Source: an uncultured Collinsella sp. (GTDB lineage: Bacteria > Actinomycetota > Coriobacteriia > Coriobacteriales > Coriobacteriaceae). From it: a stretch of DNA of 53,351 bases. Below, piece after piece: positions 1 through 8,699 of this stretch (position 1 is the stretch's first letter; each line of letters begins with the position of its first letter). The notes under the pieces were generated by a model. That model saw only the letters and a list, made by a program, of their open reading frames with translations. It was not told where the DNA came from and searched no databases. Location of the stretch: the NCBI GenBank assembly GCA_900544065.1, contig UQTR01000005.1:1-53351 (forward strand), in the 5' to 3' direction. Both the position numbers and the translations under genes were made by a program.

Positions 1-81
1 AAGATGCACTAGGCCTGGACGAAGTCCGGGCCCGCGCCTTTAGACGCGAGCCCGGGGCCCGTGGGTTATACCCTAAGAGCA

Positions 82-104
82 AACCACCCTTTTTAAGGGT
101 GGTT
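82..104. terminator. Perfect hairpin, probable terminator
   Basis: Ten-base perfect inverted repeat (82-91 with 95-104) around a TTT loop. Neither side has a long T-run; the minus side continues TTTGCTCTT and the plus side TTCTGATTT. It could end an RNA that starts left of the window on plus, or a short minus-strand transcript from the tRNA-like region at 111-200. Confidence 0.5.
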
Positions 105-210
105 CTGATTTGTGGGGACCGCCGGCAGGATTCGAGCCGTCGACACCCGCGTCACCAATTTCCCCGCGGGGGGAGTTTTCGAATCCGCCCGGGGGCACCA
201 GAGAAATATC

Positions 211-247
211 GAGCCCGGTACCGCCACGGTGCCGGGCTCTTCTGGTT
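211..247 (+). terminator. GC-rich hairpin
   Basis: Thirteen-base arms (211-223 and 227-239) with a single wobble pair around a CCA loop, followed by TTCTGGTT on the plus strand. It lies ten bases after a CCA that ends a tRNA-3'-like sequence (178-200), which is where a tRNA terminator would sit, but no complete tRNA is recognisable upstream. Confidence 0.4.
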
Positions 248-257
248 CATGCCATGT

Positions 258-298
258 CAAAAACGAAGCGCCCGCTTGCTGGGGGAGCAAGCGGGCGC
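258..298 (-). terminator. Terminator of the pknB operon
   Basis: Perfect 13-base inverted repeat (268-280 and 286-298) with a five-base loop. On the minus strand it is followed by TTCGTTTTTGA, a usable U-tract. It lies about 50 bases past the pknB stop codon and should end the six-gene minus-strand operon. Confidence 0.8.
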
Positions 299-350
299 CT
301 GTGAGCGAATATGTTTGCGGCGAGAGCCGTGATGAGCGGTGGGGTGGCGA

Positions 351-2312
351 CTAGTTGGTCGTACCGGAATCGTTACCCGTGCCCGAGCCAGAGCCCGAAC
401 CCGAGCCAGAAAGTGCGACCGTCAGCGTGATCGTGCTGTCGGTGGACTGCTTGCCGGTGGGGGAGACGCCCGTAACGGTGGCATCCTCGTTACCGCTCAC
501 GGGATTGCCGTTCTGGTCGCAGAAGCCGATGTTATAGAAACCGGCGTTGTTGAGTGCGGTGACGGCGGCAGAGATGCTCTTACCGTACAGATTGCCCGGA
601 ACGCTCGCCTTGCCGGACTTCTTGGCAATGACGACGGTAATCGTGGCGCCGGGCTTCTGCTTGCCGCTGGGGTTCCAGCTAATCACCGTGCCCTCGGTAA
701 TCGAGTCGTTCTCCTGATAACTCACGTTAACGCCAAAGCCGGCCATGTCGAGCGCATTGCGCGCCTGGGACTCGGTCATGTCAGTCAGATCGGGAACAGA
801 GGTGGTATCCGGGCCGCTCGAGACCTTGTACGAGATGGTCGTGCCCTTCTCGACTTCTTTGCCGGCATCGGTGCCCTGCTCAAAGACCTGGCCTTCCTCG
901 GCTTCGTTGGCTTCCTCGGAAGCGCTGCCCTTAAGGCCAACGCTTGCCAGCGCTGCCTCGGCCTGGTCCTTGGTCAGGCCAACGAGCTGCGGAACCTCAA
1001 CCTTCTCGGAGGGCTTGGGGCCCTTGGAGACCACCAGGTTCACGCGCGTGCCCTTGGGCTTCTTGGCGTTGCCGTTGGGGGTCTGCTCGGCAACCTTGCC
1101 CTCGTCGACGTCGTCGTTGTAGCTCTGGTCGACGGTGCCGACCTCCAGGCCGGCTTCCTTGATCAGCTCGACGGCAGTCTGCTGGTCCTTGCCCAGCACA
1201 TCGGGCACGGTGACCTGCTCGCCGCCAAAGAGTCCTGTGGCAAAGGCCACCACGATGCCGATGACGGCAACGGCTGCCACCACGGCGGCGATGATCTTGT
1301 TCTTGTTGGATTTGGGCTTTTCGACCTCGTAGGAGCCGGTGGAGCCCGAAACCGAGCTACGGGCGGTATTCTGGCCGCTCACGCCCGAGACGGGACGCAC
1401 CATGGCGCGCGTCTGATCGGAAAGCTCGCGAGTCTTGGTGGCGCCCAGCTCACCGGGGGCACCGATGATGCGCGTGGGCTCCGAGACGTTGACGGCACGG
1501 CCCGACAGGTAGCTGTTGAGCACCTGACGAAGCTCGTCGGCGGTCTGGAAGCGGTTTGCCGGGTCCTTCTCCATGCACTTGAGGATGATGCGCTCCAGGT
1601 CGGCATCGACGCCGGAGTTGATCTGGCTCGGCGGGATAGGGAGCTCGTTGACCTGCTTGAGCGCGACCGAGATGGCGTCGTCGCCGTCAAAGGGTACGCG
1701 GCCGGTGGCGCACTCGTACATGACGACACCCAGCGAGTAGATATCCGAGGTGGGGCCGAGGTCCTGGCCGCGGGTCTGCTCGGGGCTTACATAGTGGGCG
1801 GTGCCCAGCACGTTGTTATCCTGCGTGAGATGGCTGTTCTTGGCGCGTGCGATGCCAAAATCCATTACCTTGATGTTGCCGTCGGGCAGCACCATGATGT
1901 TTTGCGGCTTAATGTCGCGGTGGATGATCTCGTGCTTGTGTGCGACCGAAAGCGCGGAGCTGATCTGCGAGCCGATCTGCGCGACCTTTTTGGGATCGAG
2001 GGCGCCGTGGCTCTTGATGCCGCTCTTAAGGTCGGTACCGCGCAGGTACTCCATGACGATGTAATAGGTGTCGCCGTCCTTGCCCCAGTCGTAGACGCCC
2101 ACGATATAGGGGGAGGACAGGCCGGCCGCTGCCTGGGCCTCCTGCTTAAAGCGGGCGGCGAAGGTGGCATCGCCGGCATACTGCGGCAGCATGATCTTGA
2201 CGGCAACCGTGCGGTCGAGGACCTGATCCTGTGCACGGAAGACGGTCGCCATACCGCCCGTTCCCACCTTATCCTTGAGGAGGTATCTTCCCCCGAGGAC
2301 CCTCTGTTCCAT
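351..2312 (-). CDS. pknB: Ser/Thr protein kinase PknB with four PASTA repeats
   Basis: Membrane-spanning sensor kinase that in Actinobacteria monitors peptidoglycan and controls growth and division by phosphorylating Ser/Thr. The 653-residue product has a cytoplasmic N-terminal kinase domain (glycine loop GTGGMA, Lys39, HRD 131-133, DFG 151-153), a juxtamembrane linker, one transmembrane segment near residue 340, and four PASTA-like extracellular repeats, the last more divergent. It ends in a Ser/Gly/Thr tail. The ATG at 2312 is preferred over one 15 bases upstream because AGGAG sits six to seven bases before it. It is the last gene of the operon, after the FtsW-PBP fusion, matching the order seen around mycobacterial pknB. 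The family assignment is secure; ligand and substrates are inferred. Confidence 0.95.
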   Translation of the reverse strand: MEQRVLGGRYLLKDKVGTGGMATVFRAQDQVLDRTVAVKIMLPQYAGDATFAARFKQEAQAAAGLSSPYIVGVYDWGKDGDTYYIVMEYLRGTDLKSGIKSHGALDPKKVAQIGSQISSALSVAHKHEIIHRDIKPQNIMVLPDGNIKVMDFGIARAKNSHLTQDNNVLGTAHYVSPEQTRGQDLGPTSDIYSLGVVMYECATGRVPFDGDDAISVALKQVNELPIPPSQINSGVDADLERIILKCMEKDPANRFQTADELRQVLNSYLSGRAVNVSEPTRIIGAPGELGATKTRELSDQTRAMVRPVSGVSGQNTARSSVSGSTGSYEVEKPKSNKNKIIAAVVAAVAVIGIVVAFATGLFGGEQVTVPDVLGKDQQTAVELIKEAGLEVGTVDQSYNDDVDEGKVAEQTPNGNAKKPKGTRVNLVVSKGPKPSEKVEVPQLVGLTKDQAEAALASVGLKGSASEEANEAEEGQVFEQGTDAGKEVEKGTTISYKVSSGPDTTSVPDLTDMTESQARNALDMAGFGVNVSYQENDSITEGTVISWNPSGKQKPGATITVVIAKKSGKASVPGNLYGKSISAAVTALNNAGFYNIGFCDQNGNPVSGNEDATVTGVSPTGKQSTDSTITLTVALSGSGSGSGSGTGNDSGTTN

Positions 2313-2444
2313 TCCTGCTCCTAACATAACTATTCGCTCAACGATGTGTGTAGTACCAAATGTGTGGCCGCTGGGGCCGTGTGGCGCGTTGTCGCTAACT
2401 CATCGGCCGCGGCGCGTCCCAAGTATCCGCTTTGATCACGGGCA

Positions 2445-5315
2445 TCACGCTCCCTGTGCGGCGAGCGCCGCGGTCAGGACGATGCCGGCAATCTTGGCCG
2501 CTTCGACGTCGTGTTTGTCGTAATCCTCCAGGGCCACCGAGATGGCAACCGTGGGTGAATCGTAAGGTGCAAAGCCAACAAACATAGAGTTGACGTTGGT
2601 GCCGCCGGTCTCGGCCGAACCGGTCTTGCCGGCAACCTTGACGCCCGGAATCTGGGCATCGGTGCCGGTACCGGACTGGACGACGGCGAGCATGGCCTGC
2701 TTGACCTGGTCGGCCGTGGCAGAGCTGACAGCCTGGCCCAGCGAGCGGGACTGCGTGGTCTTAACCACGGTTCCGTCCGGGGCGAGTATCTGGGACACAA
2801 AGAACGGGTCCATGACCACGCCGCTGTTGGCGATAGCCGCAGCGATCACGCAATTCTGCATAACGGTGGTCTGCGGGCCAGGCGTGTGGTCCATGCCGAC
2901 GGGCTGGCCGGCGCCTGCCCAAGCGGTCTCCCATTCGGTCATAAGCGACGGGTCGGCCATAATGGAAGCCGCGGTGGTCAGATCCTGACCGAGCTTTTGA
3001 CCGTAGCCAAAGGCGTTGGCAAACTGGACGAGCGAGCTGGCGCCGACCTCGTTTGCCACCTGGCCAAAGACGACGTTGGACGACACGGCGAAGGCCTGCT
3101 GCAGGCTGATGGTGCCGTAGCTCTCGTTGGCAGAGTTGGTGACCGGCGCGTTGCCGATGTCCATGGAGCCGGGCGCCTGGTACGTGCTGGTAAGGCTGGC
3201 GGTGCCGGTTTCGAGCGCCGCGGAGAGCGTGACGACCTTAAAGGTCGAGCCCGGGGTGTACAGCGCGTCCATGGCGCGGTCGTACATGGAGCCGTCCTCG
3301 CCGCCGCCCGACTGGAGCAGCGCATCGATGTTGGTGTTGTCGTAGGTGGGCGAGCTCGCGCACGCAAGGACCGCACCGGTGCGCGGATCCATGACCACCA
3401 CAGCGCCCTTAAAGCCCTTGAGCGCCTGCTCGGCAGCCGTCTGGATGCGCGAGTCGATGGTGAGCTTGGCGGTATTGCCCGGCTGGGTCTGCCCCGCGAG
3501 CGACGCGATGGCGTTGTTCCAGCTGGAGTAATCCTTGGAGCCGGTGAGCGTATCGTTCATGACGCTCTCGATGCCGGCGGTGCCATACTGCTGGCTCACG
3601 TAGCCCACCACGTGTGCGGCCATGTTGCCGTTGGGGTAGGAACGGGCGTAGGTGCCGTCCTCCTGCTGCAGCGACTCGGCTAGTGTCACGCCGTCGGACG
3701 TGATGATGGAGCCACGCTGGATGTACTTGGAGCGGGCGATGGTGTGGTTGTTGGTCGGCATGTCCTGGTAATCCTTTGCCTTGATGACTTGGACATAGGT
3801 GAGGTTGCCGATAAGGATGGCGAACAGCGCCGTAAAGGCAAACACGGCACGAGTCAGACGGTTGGCAAGTGCCACGCGGCCGAGCACGCCGGACTCTGGC
3901 GTGTCGAGCAGGCGACGACGCATGCGTGAACCCGCGGAGTGGTTGCCGTGGCTGTAGGAAGGTGCGCTGGCAAAACGCGTACCGGTCGGGGCAGCGGCGG
4001 ATGCGACCTGGTCATCGGTGATGGCGGCCATGGTGCCGGTGCCGGTGAGCTCGGCTTCGCGTCCGGTTGCCTCGTCGCCGGCGCGCAGCAGCAGCGCGAC
4101 GATGATAAAACTCGCCAGCAGCGAGGAGCCGCCCTGGCTCATAAAGGGCAGGGTGACGCCGGTCAGCGGGATCAGGCGGGTTACGCCGCCAACGATTAAG
4201 AATGCCTGGAAGCTGATGGCCGCCGTAAGGCCGGTCGCGCTAAAGGCGGCAAGGTCGGACTTGGCGCGGGCGGCCGTGGTGAGGCCACGCACGGCAAAAA
4301 GCATAAACAGGATGAGCACGGCGCCGCCGCCCAAAAGGCCCATTTCCTCGCCGATGGCCGAGAAGATAAAGTCGGACTCGACGACGGGGATGTTGTTTGC
4401 CATGCCGTTACCGATGCCGACGCCAACCAGGCCGCCGTCAGCCAGCGAGTAAAGCGACTGTACGATCTGGTAGCCCTGGCCCTGGGCGTCCTTAAACGGG
4501 TCGACCCAGACCTGAAAGCGCACCTGCACGTGCGACAGGAACTTGTAGGCGCCCACAGCTCCAACGGCCAGCAGCGCAAGGCCGATGATGACGTACGAAA
4601 AGCGTCCCGTGGCAACATAGAGCATCAGCAAAAAGATGGTGTAGAACAGGACGGCCGAGCCCAGGTCGCGTTCGAAAACGACGACGAGCAGGCACACACC
4701 CCACACGGCAAACAGCGGCAGCAGCAGTCGCAGGCGAGGGATCTTAAAGCCCAGGATCTTGCGGTTGGAGATGGAGAGCAGCTCGCGGTTCTCGGCCAGG
4801 TACCCGGCCAGGAACAGCACGATAAAGACCTTGGCGAACTCGCCGGGCTGGATGGTAAAGCCTGCGATGCGAATCCACAGCTTGGAGCCCGAGATCGTGG
4901 TGCCGATAAAGATAGGCAGCATCAGCAGAATGATGCCGATAATGCCAAAGGTGTACTTGTAGCGCATGACCACGTCGAGGTTTTTGACCAGTGCGAGCGT
5001 TCCCACCATCAGGGCCACCGAGACAAACAGGATGATGAGCTGTGAGATCGCGAGAGCGGGTGCGAGACGCGTCACGAACGTGATACCGATGCCCGAAAGC
5101 ACAAAGACAATGGGCAGGATGGCGGGGTCGGCGCCGGGCGCCAAGATGCGCACGGCAATGTGGGCCGCGGCAAAGGCGGCAAAGAGGCCGATCGGTACGG
5201 CGAGCGTCTCAAAGGAGATGGCAGCGCCCGCGGTGAGGACGTACATCGCATACAGCAGGATGACGGGGAACGCCGAGGCGATGAGCAAGAGCAGCTCGGT
5301 GTTGCGGCGACTCAT
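2445..5315 (-). CDS. FtsW/RodA-type glycosyltransferase fused to a class B penicillin-binding protein
   Basis: Single 956-residue protein carrying both halves of a SEDS-bPBP cell-wall synthase. Residues 1 to about 410 are a polytopic FtsW/RodA/SpoVE domain that should polymerise lipid II. A hydrophilic linker follows, then a second membrane anchor near 490 and a transpeptidase domain with the penicilloyl-serine motif STFK near 690, SSN near 746 and KTG near 897. In most Actinobacteria these are two adjacent genes (rodA and pbpA); here the reading frame is open throughout, with no stop or restart. The ATG at 5315 has AAAGGGAG eight bases upstream and is favoured over a GTG at 5324. It lies between pstP and pknB, so its activity is probably tuned by that kinase/phosphatase pair. 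Confidence 0.93.
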   Translation of the reverse strand: MSRRNTELLLLIASAFPVILLYAMYVLTAGAAISFETLAVPIGLFAAFAAAHIAVRILAPGADPAILPIVFVLSGIGITFVTRLAPALAISQLIILFVSVALMVGTLALVKNLDVVMRYKYTFGIIGIILLMLPIFIGTTISGSKLWIRIAGFTIQPGEFAKVFIVLFLAGYLAENRELLSISNRKILGFKIPRLRLLLPLFAVWGVCLLVVVFERDLGSAVLFYTIFLLMLYVATGRFSYVIIGLALLAVGAVGAYKFLSHVQVRFQVWVDPFKDAQGQGYQIVQSLYSLADGGLVGVGIGNGMANNIPVVESDFIFSAIGEEMGLLGGGAVLILFMLFAVRGLTTAARAKSDLAAFSATGLTAAISFQAFLIVGGVTRLIPLTGVTLPFMSQGGSSLLASFIIVALLLRAGDEATGREAELTGTGTMAAITDDQVASAAAPTGTRFASAPSYSHGNHSAGSRMRRRLLDTPESGVLGRVALANRLTRAVFAFTALFAILIGNLTYVQVIKAKDYQDMPTNNHTIARSKYIQRGSIITSDGVTLAESLQQEDGTYARSYPNGNMAAHVVGYVSQQYGTAGIESVMNDTLTGSKDYSSWNNAIASLAGQTQPGNTAKLTIDSRIQTAAEQALKGFKGAVVVMDPRTGAVLACASSPTYDNTNIDALLQSGGGEDGSMYDRAMDALYTPGSTFKVVTLSAALETGTASLTSTYQAPGSMDIGNAPVTNSANESYGTISLQQAFAVSSNVVFGQVANEVGASSLVQFANAFGYGQKLGQDLTTAASIMADPSLMTEWETAWAGAGQPVGMDHTPGPQTTVMQNCVIAAAIANSGVVMDPFFVSQILAPDGTVVKTTQSRSLGQAVSSATADQVKQAMLAVVQSGTGTDAQIPGVKVAGKTGSAETGGTNVNSMFVGFAPYDSPTVAISVALEDYDKHDVEAAKIAGIVLTAALAAQGA

Positions 5316-5331
5316 AAGCGGCACTCCCTTT

Positions 5332-7266
5332 CTAATTCTTATCGGAGGCTTCGGCCTCGGCGGACTGTTCGGCGGTTTTCTCAGAATCTGATTCGGAGGT
5401 CGATCCCTGATTGGTGTTGTCGCGAATCGTTTGCGCGTCGATCACCTGGCGGGTTTGCTCCTCGTCGATCTGGTGGCGGTACTTGGATATCGTGTCCTGC
5501 GCATCGTCGACACTTGTTTGCGGAATGCCCGCCTTGAGGCGGTTTTGCGTGTCTTCGGGCAGGTCGGACAGCTTAATGCTGGTTTCGCTCTCGAGCCAGT
5601 GGAGCTTGAGTCCGAGCGGCTTGCCGGGTATGCCGCGCCAGACTGCGACATTGCCCTGGTAGGTTCCCAGGTAGTACGAGCCGGTAACGCCTGCGTATGC
5701 CCAGATGGCAGCCGCCAACACCAAGACGAGACCCAAGACGACGCCGATGGTGACGTTGCGGCGACGCACGCGTTGCGCCTCGCGCATAACGCCATCGTCA
5801 ACCAGGTCAACGACTACTACGGTCACGTTGTCGTGGCCGCCGGCGGCAAGCGCCGCGTCCACTAGGTTGTCGACGCAGATTTGCGCGGTTGAGGACTGCG
5901 TGGCGATGTTCTCGATATCGCTATCGGGAATCATGCTCGAAAGGCCGTCGGAGCACAGGATCAGGCGGTCGCCTTCCTCGATATGCAGAGTGAAGTGGTC
6001 GGCATACATGGCGGGGTCCGAGCCCAGCGCACGGGTGATGACCGAACGGTTGGGGTGGACGCGAGCCTCGTCTGCCGTAATCTCGCCGGCGTCCACGAGC
6101 TCCTCCACGTAGGAGTGGTCGCGGGTCACGCGGATGAGCGTGCCCTCGTGGAGCAGGTAGGCGCGAGAGTCACCCACGTGGGCGATGGCGAGCGTGTCGT
6201 TTTCGATATAGGCGCAAGTGGCTGTGCAGCCCATGCCGGGCTTGCCCAGGCCGTTCAGGGCCGCCTCGATTACGGCGGCGTTGGCTGCCTCGACGGCTGC
6301 GGCCAGGCGTGCTGCGTCGGCGGACTGCGGGGCCGTCTTGGCAATAGTCTCGACGGCGATGGAAGAGGCTACCTCGCCGGCGGCGTGACCGCCCATGCCG
6401 TCGCATACGCAAAAGAGCGGCGACTGCACCAGGTAGGAATCCTCATTGTGCGGGCGTACGCAGCCAACGTCGGAGCGGGCGCCCCACATGAGTTGCGTGG
6501 TGGTGCCGGCATCATAGGTCGAGTCGGTCTCGATGCGCTCTTCGGTCAGGGGCTCAAAGCTCATGGTCGAGCCGGGGTCTTTGAGCTTTGCCTCAACGGC
6601 GGCAACGTCGATCTCGGCTGTGTCACCGGGAGAGACGGTGTCGGTCTCGGCGTTTGATTCGGAATCGCCGGTGTCCGGGGAGCCGGGCTCCTCGGACACG
6701 CGGGCGGTCGACTCGTCGTCTTGCGGGCTGACGTCTATAGGCTCGGGCGTCGCAAAGTGCGACGGCGCGGGCATGCTTTGCGACTGGGCGGCGGGCTCGG
6801 CCACGGCATCGGACTCGCTTGCGGGCGCAGGCTGCGGGGTCTTGGGTGCAGGGCCGTCCTCGGGGGATGGCTCCGCTTCGGGCGCCGGCGTAGACATGGG
6901 CGCAACTTCGGATGCCGGAGCTATGGGAAACGCCGGCGCGGCGGGCTCGGGTGCCGCAAACACCGCAGCGCTCTCGTTGATTGCCGCGGCGACGGGCTCT
7001 GCAAAGTGAGCTGGCGCCGAGGTTGCTTCGGGCGCTGTGGGCTGTTCCGCAGCATGTGCGCCGATGGGCGCCGCTACGGCATCCTCTTCGTCCTCGTTAT
7101 CGGCGAGATCCGAAATATCATGCGTTACATGCGAAAGAGGCAGGGAGAACACGGTGTCCTCGGGTTCCACGGGTGCGGAGCCCGCCGGAGCGGCGTGGGC
7201 CGGCGCAGCTGTGGCGGCAGCCGGTGCCTCGGTCATAGTCGCGGACTTGTTCTCCTCGTCGATCAT
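5332..7266 (-). CDS. pstP: PP2C-family Ser/Thr phosphatase (PstP-like) with long N-terminal extension
   Basis: Metal-dependent phosphatase expected to reverse PknA/PknB phosphorylation. In 644 residues there is a low-complexity Ala/Pro/Glu-rich region of about 235 residues, then the PP2C core (about 258-485) with RPHNED, CDGMGGH, VGDSRAY, LCSDGLS and GGHDNVT carrying the expected metal-binding aspartates. A transmembrane helix lies around 505-528, followed by an external C-terminal tail. The extension is unusual, since typical PstP proteins start directly with the catalytic domain; it could be a disordered phospho-acceptor or tether. The start overlaps the fhaB stop by four bases (ATGA), implying translational coupling, and the stop lies 17 bases before the FtsW-PBP start. 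Confidence 0.93.
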   Translation of the reverse strand: MIDEENKSATMTEAPAAATAAPAHAAPAGSAPVEPEDTVFSLPLSHVTHDISDLADNEDEEDAVAAPIGAHAAEQPTAPEATSAPAHFAEPVAAAINESAAVFAAPEPAAPAFPIAPASEVAPMSTPAPEAEPSPEDGPAPKTPQPAPASESDAVAEPAAQSQSMPAPSHFATPEPIDVSPQDDESTARVSEEPGSPDTGDSESNAETDTVSPGDTAEIDVAAVEAKLKDPGSTMSFEPLTEERIETDSTYDAGTTTQLMWGARSDVGCVRPHNEDSYLVQSPLFCVCDGMGGHAAGEVASSIAVETIAKTAPQSADAARLAAAVEAANAAVIEAALNGLGKPGMGCTATCAYIENDTLAIAHVGDSRAYLLHEGTLIRVTRDHSYVEELVDAGEITADEARVHPNRSVITRALGSDPAMYADHFTLHIEEGDRLILCSDGLSSMIPDSDIENIATQSSTAQICVDNLVDAALAAGGHDNVTVVVVDLVDDGVMREAQRVRRRNVTIGVVLGLVLVLAAAIWAYAGVTGSYYLGTYQGNVAVWRGIPGKPLGLKLHWLESETSIKLSDLPEDTQNRLKAGIPQTSVDDAQDTISKYRHQIDEEQTRQVIDAQTIRDNTNQGSTSESDSEKTAEQSAEAEASDKN

Positions 7267-7679
7267 CGACGGTTCACCTTCATGACCACATCGCCGATCT
7301 GGACTTCGTCGCCCTCGCGCAGCGTTGCGGGCTCCACAAGCTGGCGGCCGTTGACGAGCGTGCCGTTAAGCGAGTTGAGGTCCTCGATGATGAGCGCCGG
7401 GCCCTGCAGCGAAAAGCGCGCATGCGAGGCCGAGACGAATGGTTCGTTGATGCAGATGTCCGAAGATGGCGAGCGACCGACGATGACGGGGCCGAGCATG
7501 TCTACGTGGATGCCGCGGATACCGCGCGGACCCTTGTCCACATCGATCGTCCAGATAGCCGAGTCGCGACGCTGCCCGCGCACAAGTCCCACGCCGGTCT
7601 TCATGACGGCGAACAGGAAGATATAGAGCAGGGCGACCAGGACGATGCGGCCTGCAAAAAGGACGATATCGATGTTCAT
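7263..7679 (-). CDS. fhaB: Membrane-anchored FHA-domain protein (FhaB/FipA-like)
   Basis: Phosphothreonine-reading adaptor of 138 residues. A hydrophobic helix spans about residues 5-27, and the C-terminal half is an FHA fold with GRSPSSD, the SASHARF segment and EDLNSLNGTLVNG, all diagnostic. Size and architecture match actinobacterial FhaB, which docks on phosphorylated partners of the division machinery. It starts six bases after the fhaA stop and overlaps pstP by four bases, so all three are probably translated together. Confidence 0.92.
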   Translation of the reverse strand: MNIDIVLFAGRIVLVALLYIFLFAVMKTGVGLVRGQRRDSAIWTIDVDKGPRGIRGIHVDMLGPVIVGRSPSSDICINEPFVSASHARFSLQGPALIIEDLNSLNGTLVNGRQLVEPATLREGDEVQIGDVVMKVNRR

Positions 7680-7685
7680 AAGAGA

Positions 7686-8699
7686 CTATCCCCTAAATTC
7701 AAAGGTGCTCAGGCCAAACGTCAGCAGATCGCCGTTGCGCAGCGGGCAGCGCGTAATGCGGCGGTTGTTGACGAGCGTGCCGTTGGTGGAATTGAGGTCC
7801 TCGATCGACCAATCCGAGCCCGTAAAGGTGAGCTGGGCGTGGCGGCGCGACACGTTGGGGTCGCGCAGGGCAATATCGGAAACTGAGCGCTCGCGACCGA
7901 TAGTCACCTGTGCGGAGGTGATGCTATGGCTCTCGCCGCTCACGACGTCGACGAGCTGGGCGAGCGGGCGCTGTGGGGCGCGAGTGCTCGCCATGTTGGA
8001 GGCGATGCCGGCTGCGGCGCCTAGGCCCACGGCGGCACCGGTCGCGGCGGCTCCGCCCATGCCGGCAAGCGCGTCGCGCGAGACGGTCTGCGGCACCGGG
8101 ATGGGTGCGGCGGCGGGGTCGGGGACGCTAGGCGCGAAGGGGTCTGCCACGGCAAGCGGGTCGGGAGCGGCGGCGCGAGGCGTCGGCTGCTGCTGGGGCA
8201 TGGCGGCGGGGCGCTGTTGCTGCGGGGCAGCAAACTGCTGCTGGCCGGCGCGCGGGGCGCTGGCGGCACGGCTTGCCGCGGAGTTGTTCTGGCCCAGGCC
8301 GTTTTGATAGGCGCGCTCTTCTTCGTACAGGCGGCCGAGCGTGGGGGCATCGACGTTCTCGGCAAAGACCGAGAACTTGCCGGCGCGCAGCTGCGGATCG
8401 ATCATAAAGCGCACGAGGGGCTCGCCGACAAAGACATAGCGGCGCTTTTCGGCCTGCGCCTTCACAAACTCGCGGACCTCGCGTGAAAGCTCGGGGTAGA
8501 ACGGGGCGAGCATGGGATCGTCGTCGGCGGCGATCAGGATGGTATAGAGTGCCGGCGCCGTGTTGACGCCGTTGATCACCAGAGTCTGATCCTCCATGTC
8601 GCGAGCGGCCTGCTTGGCAAGCTTCTTAAAGGAGAACGGGGCACGGGTGGCACCGAAGATGCCGGCCACGTGGTCCTCGAAGATGTTCAGGAAGTTCAC
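7686..8699 (-). CDS. fhaA: FhaA-like protein (DUF3662 plus FHA)
   Basis: A 337-residue cytoplasmic adaptor. The N-terminal 120 residues or so resemble the DUF3662 domain of actinobacterial FhaA. A Gln/Ala/Pro-rich linker (roughly 130-225) follows, and the C-terminus is an FHA domain with GRERSVSD, NVSRRHAQ and EDLNSTNGTLVN. FhaA of mycobacteria couples kinase signalling to peptidoglycan precursor export. The start is GTG, overlapping the kinase stop as GTGA, so translation is coupled to the gene upstream. Confidence 0.92.
   Translation of the reverse strand: MNFLNIFEDHVAGIFGATRAPFSFKKLAKQAARDMEDQTLVINGVNTAPALYTILIAADDDPMLAPFYPELSREVREFVKAQAEKRRYVFVGEPLVRFMIDPQLRAGKFSVFAENVDAPTLGRLYEEERAYQNGLGQNNSAASRAASAPRAGQQQFAAPQQQRPAAMPQQQPTPRAAAPDPLAVADPFAPSVPDPAAAPIPVPQTVSRDALAGMGGAAATGAAVGLGAAAGIASNMASTRAPQRPLAQLVDVVSGESHSITSAQVTIGRERSVSDIALRDPNVSRRHAQLTFTGSDWSIEDLNSTNGTLVNNRRITRCPLRNGDLLTFGLSTFEFRG

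Noticed and set aside
111..200. Complete tRNA gene (either strand)
   Set aside because: T-loop motifs and CCA are there, but T-stem and acceptor strands do not pair and no anticodon arm with the right loop could be found.
339..2324. Long plus-strand frame opposite pknB
   Set aside because: It mirrors the kinase gene codon by codon, has Leu/Gly/Asp-rich shadow composition and no ribosome site; the minus-strand protein has intact kinase and PASTA motifs.
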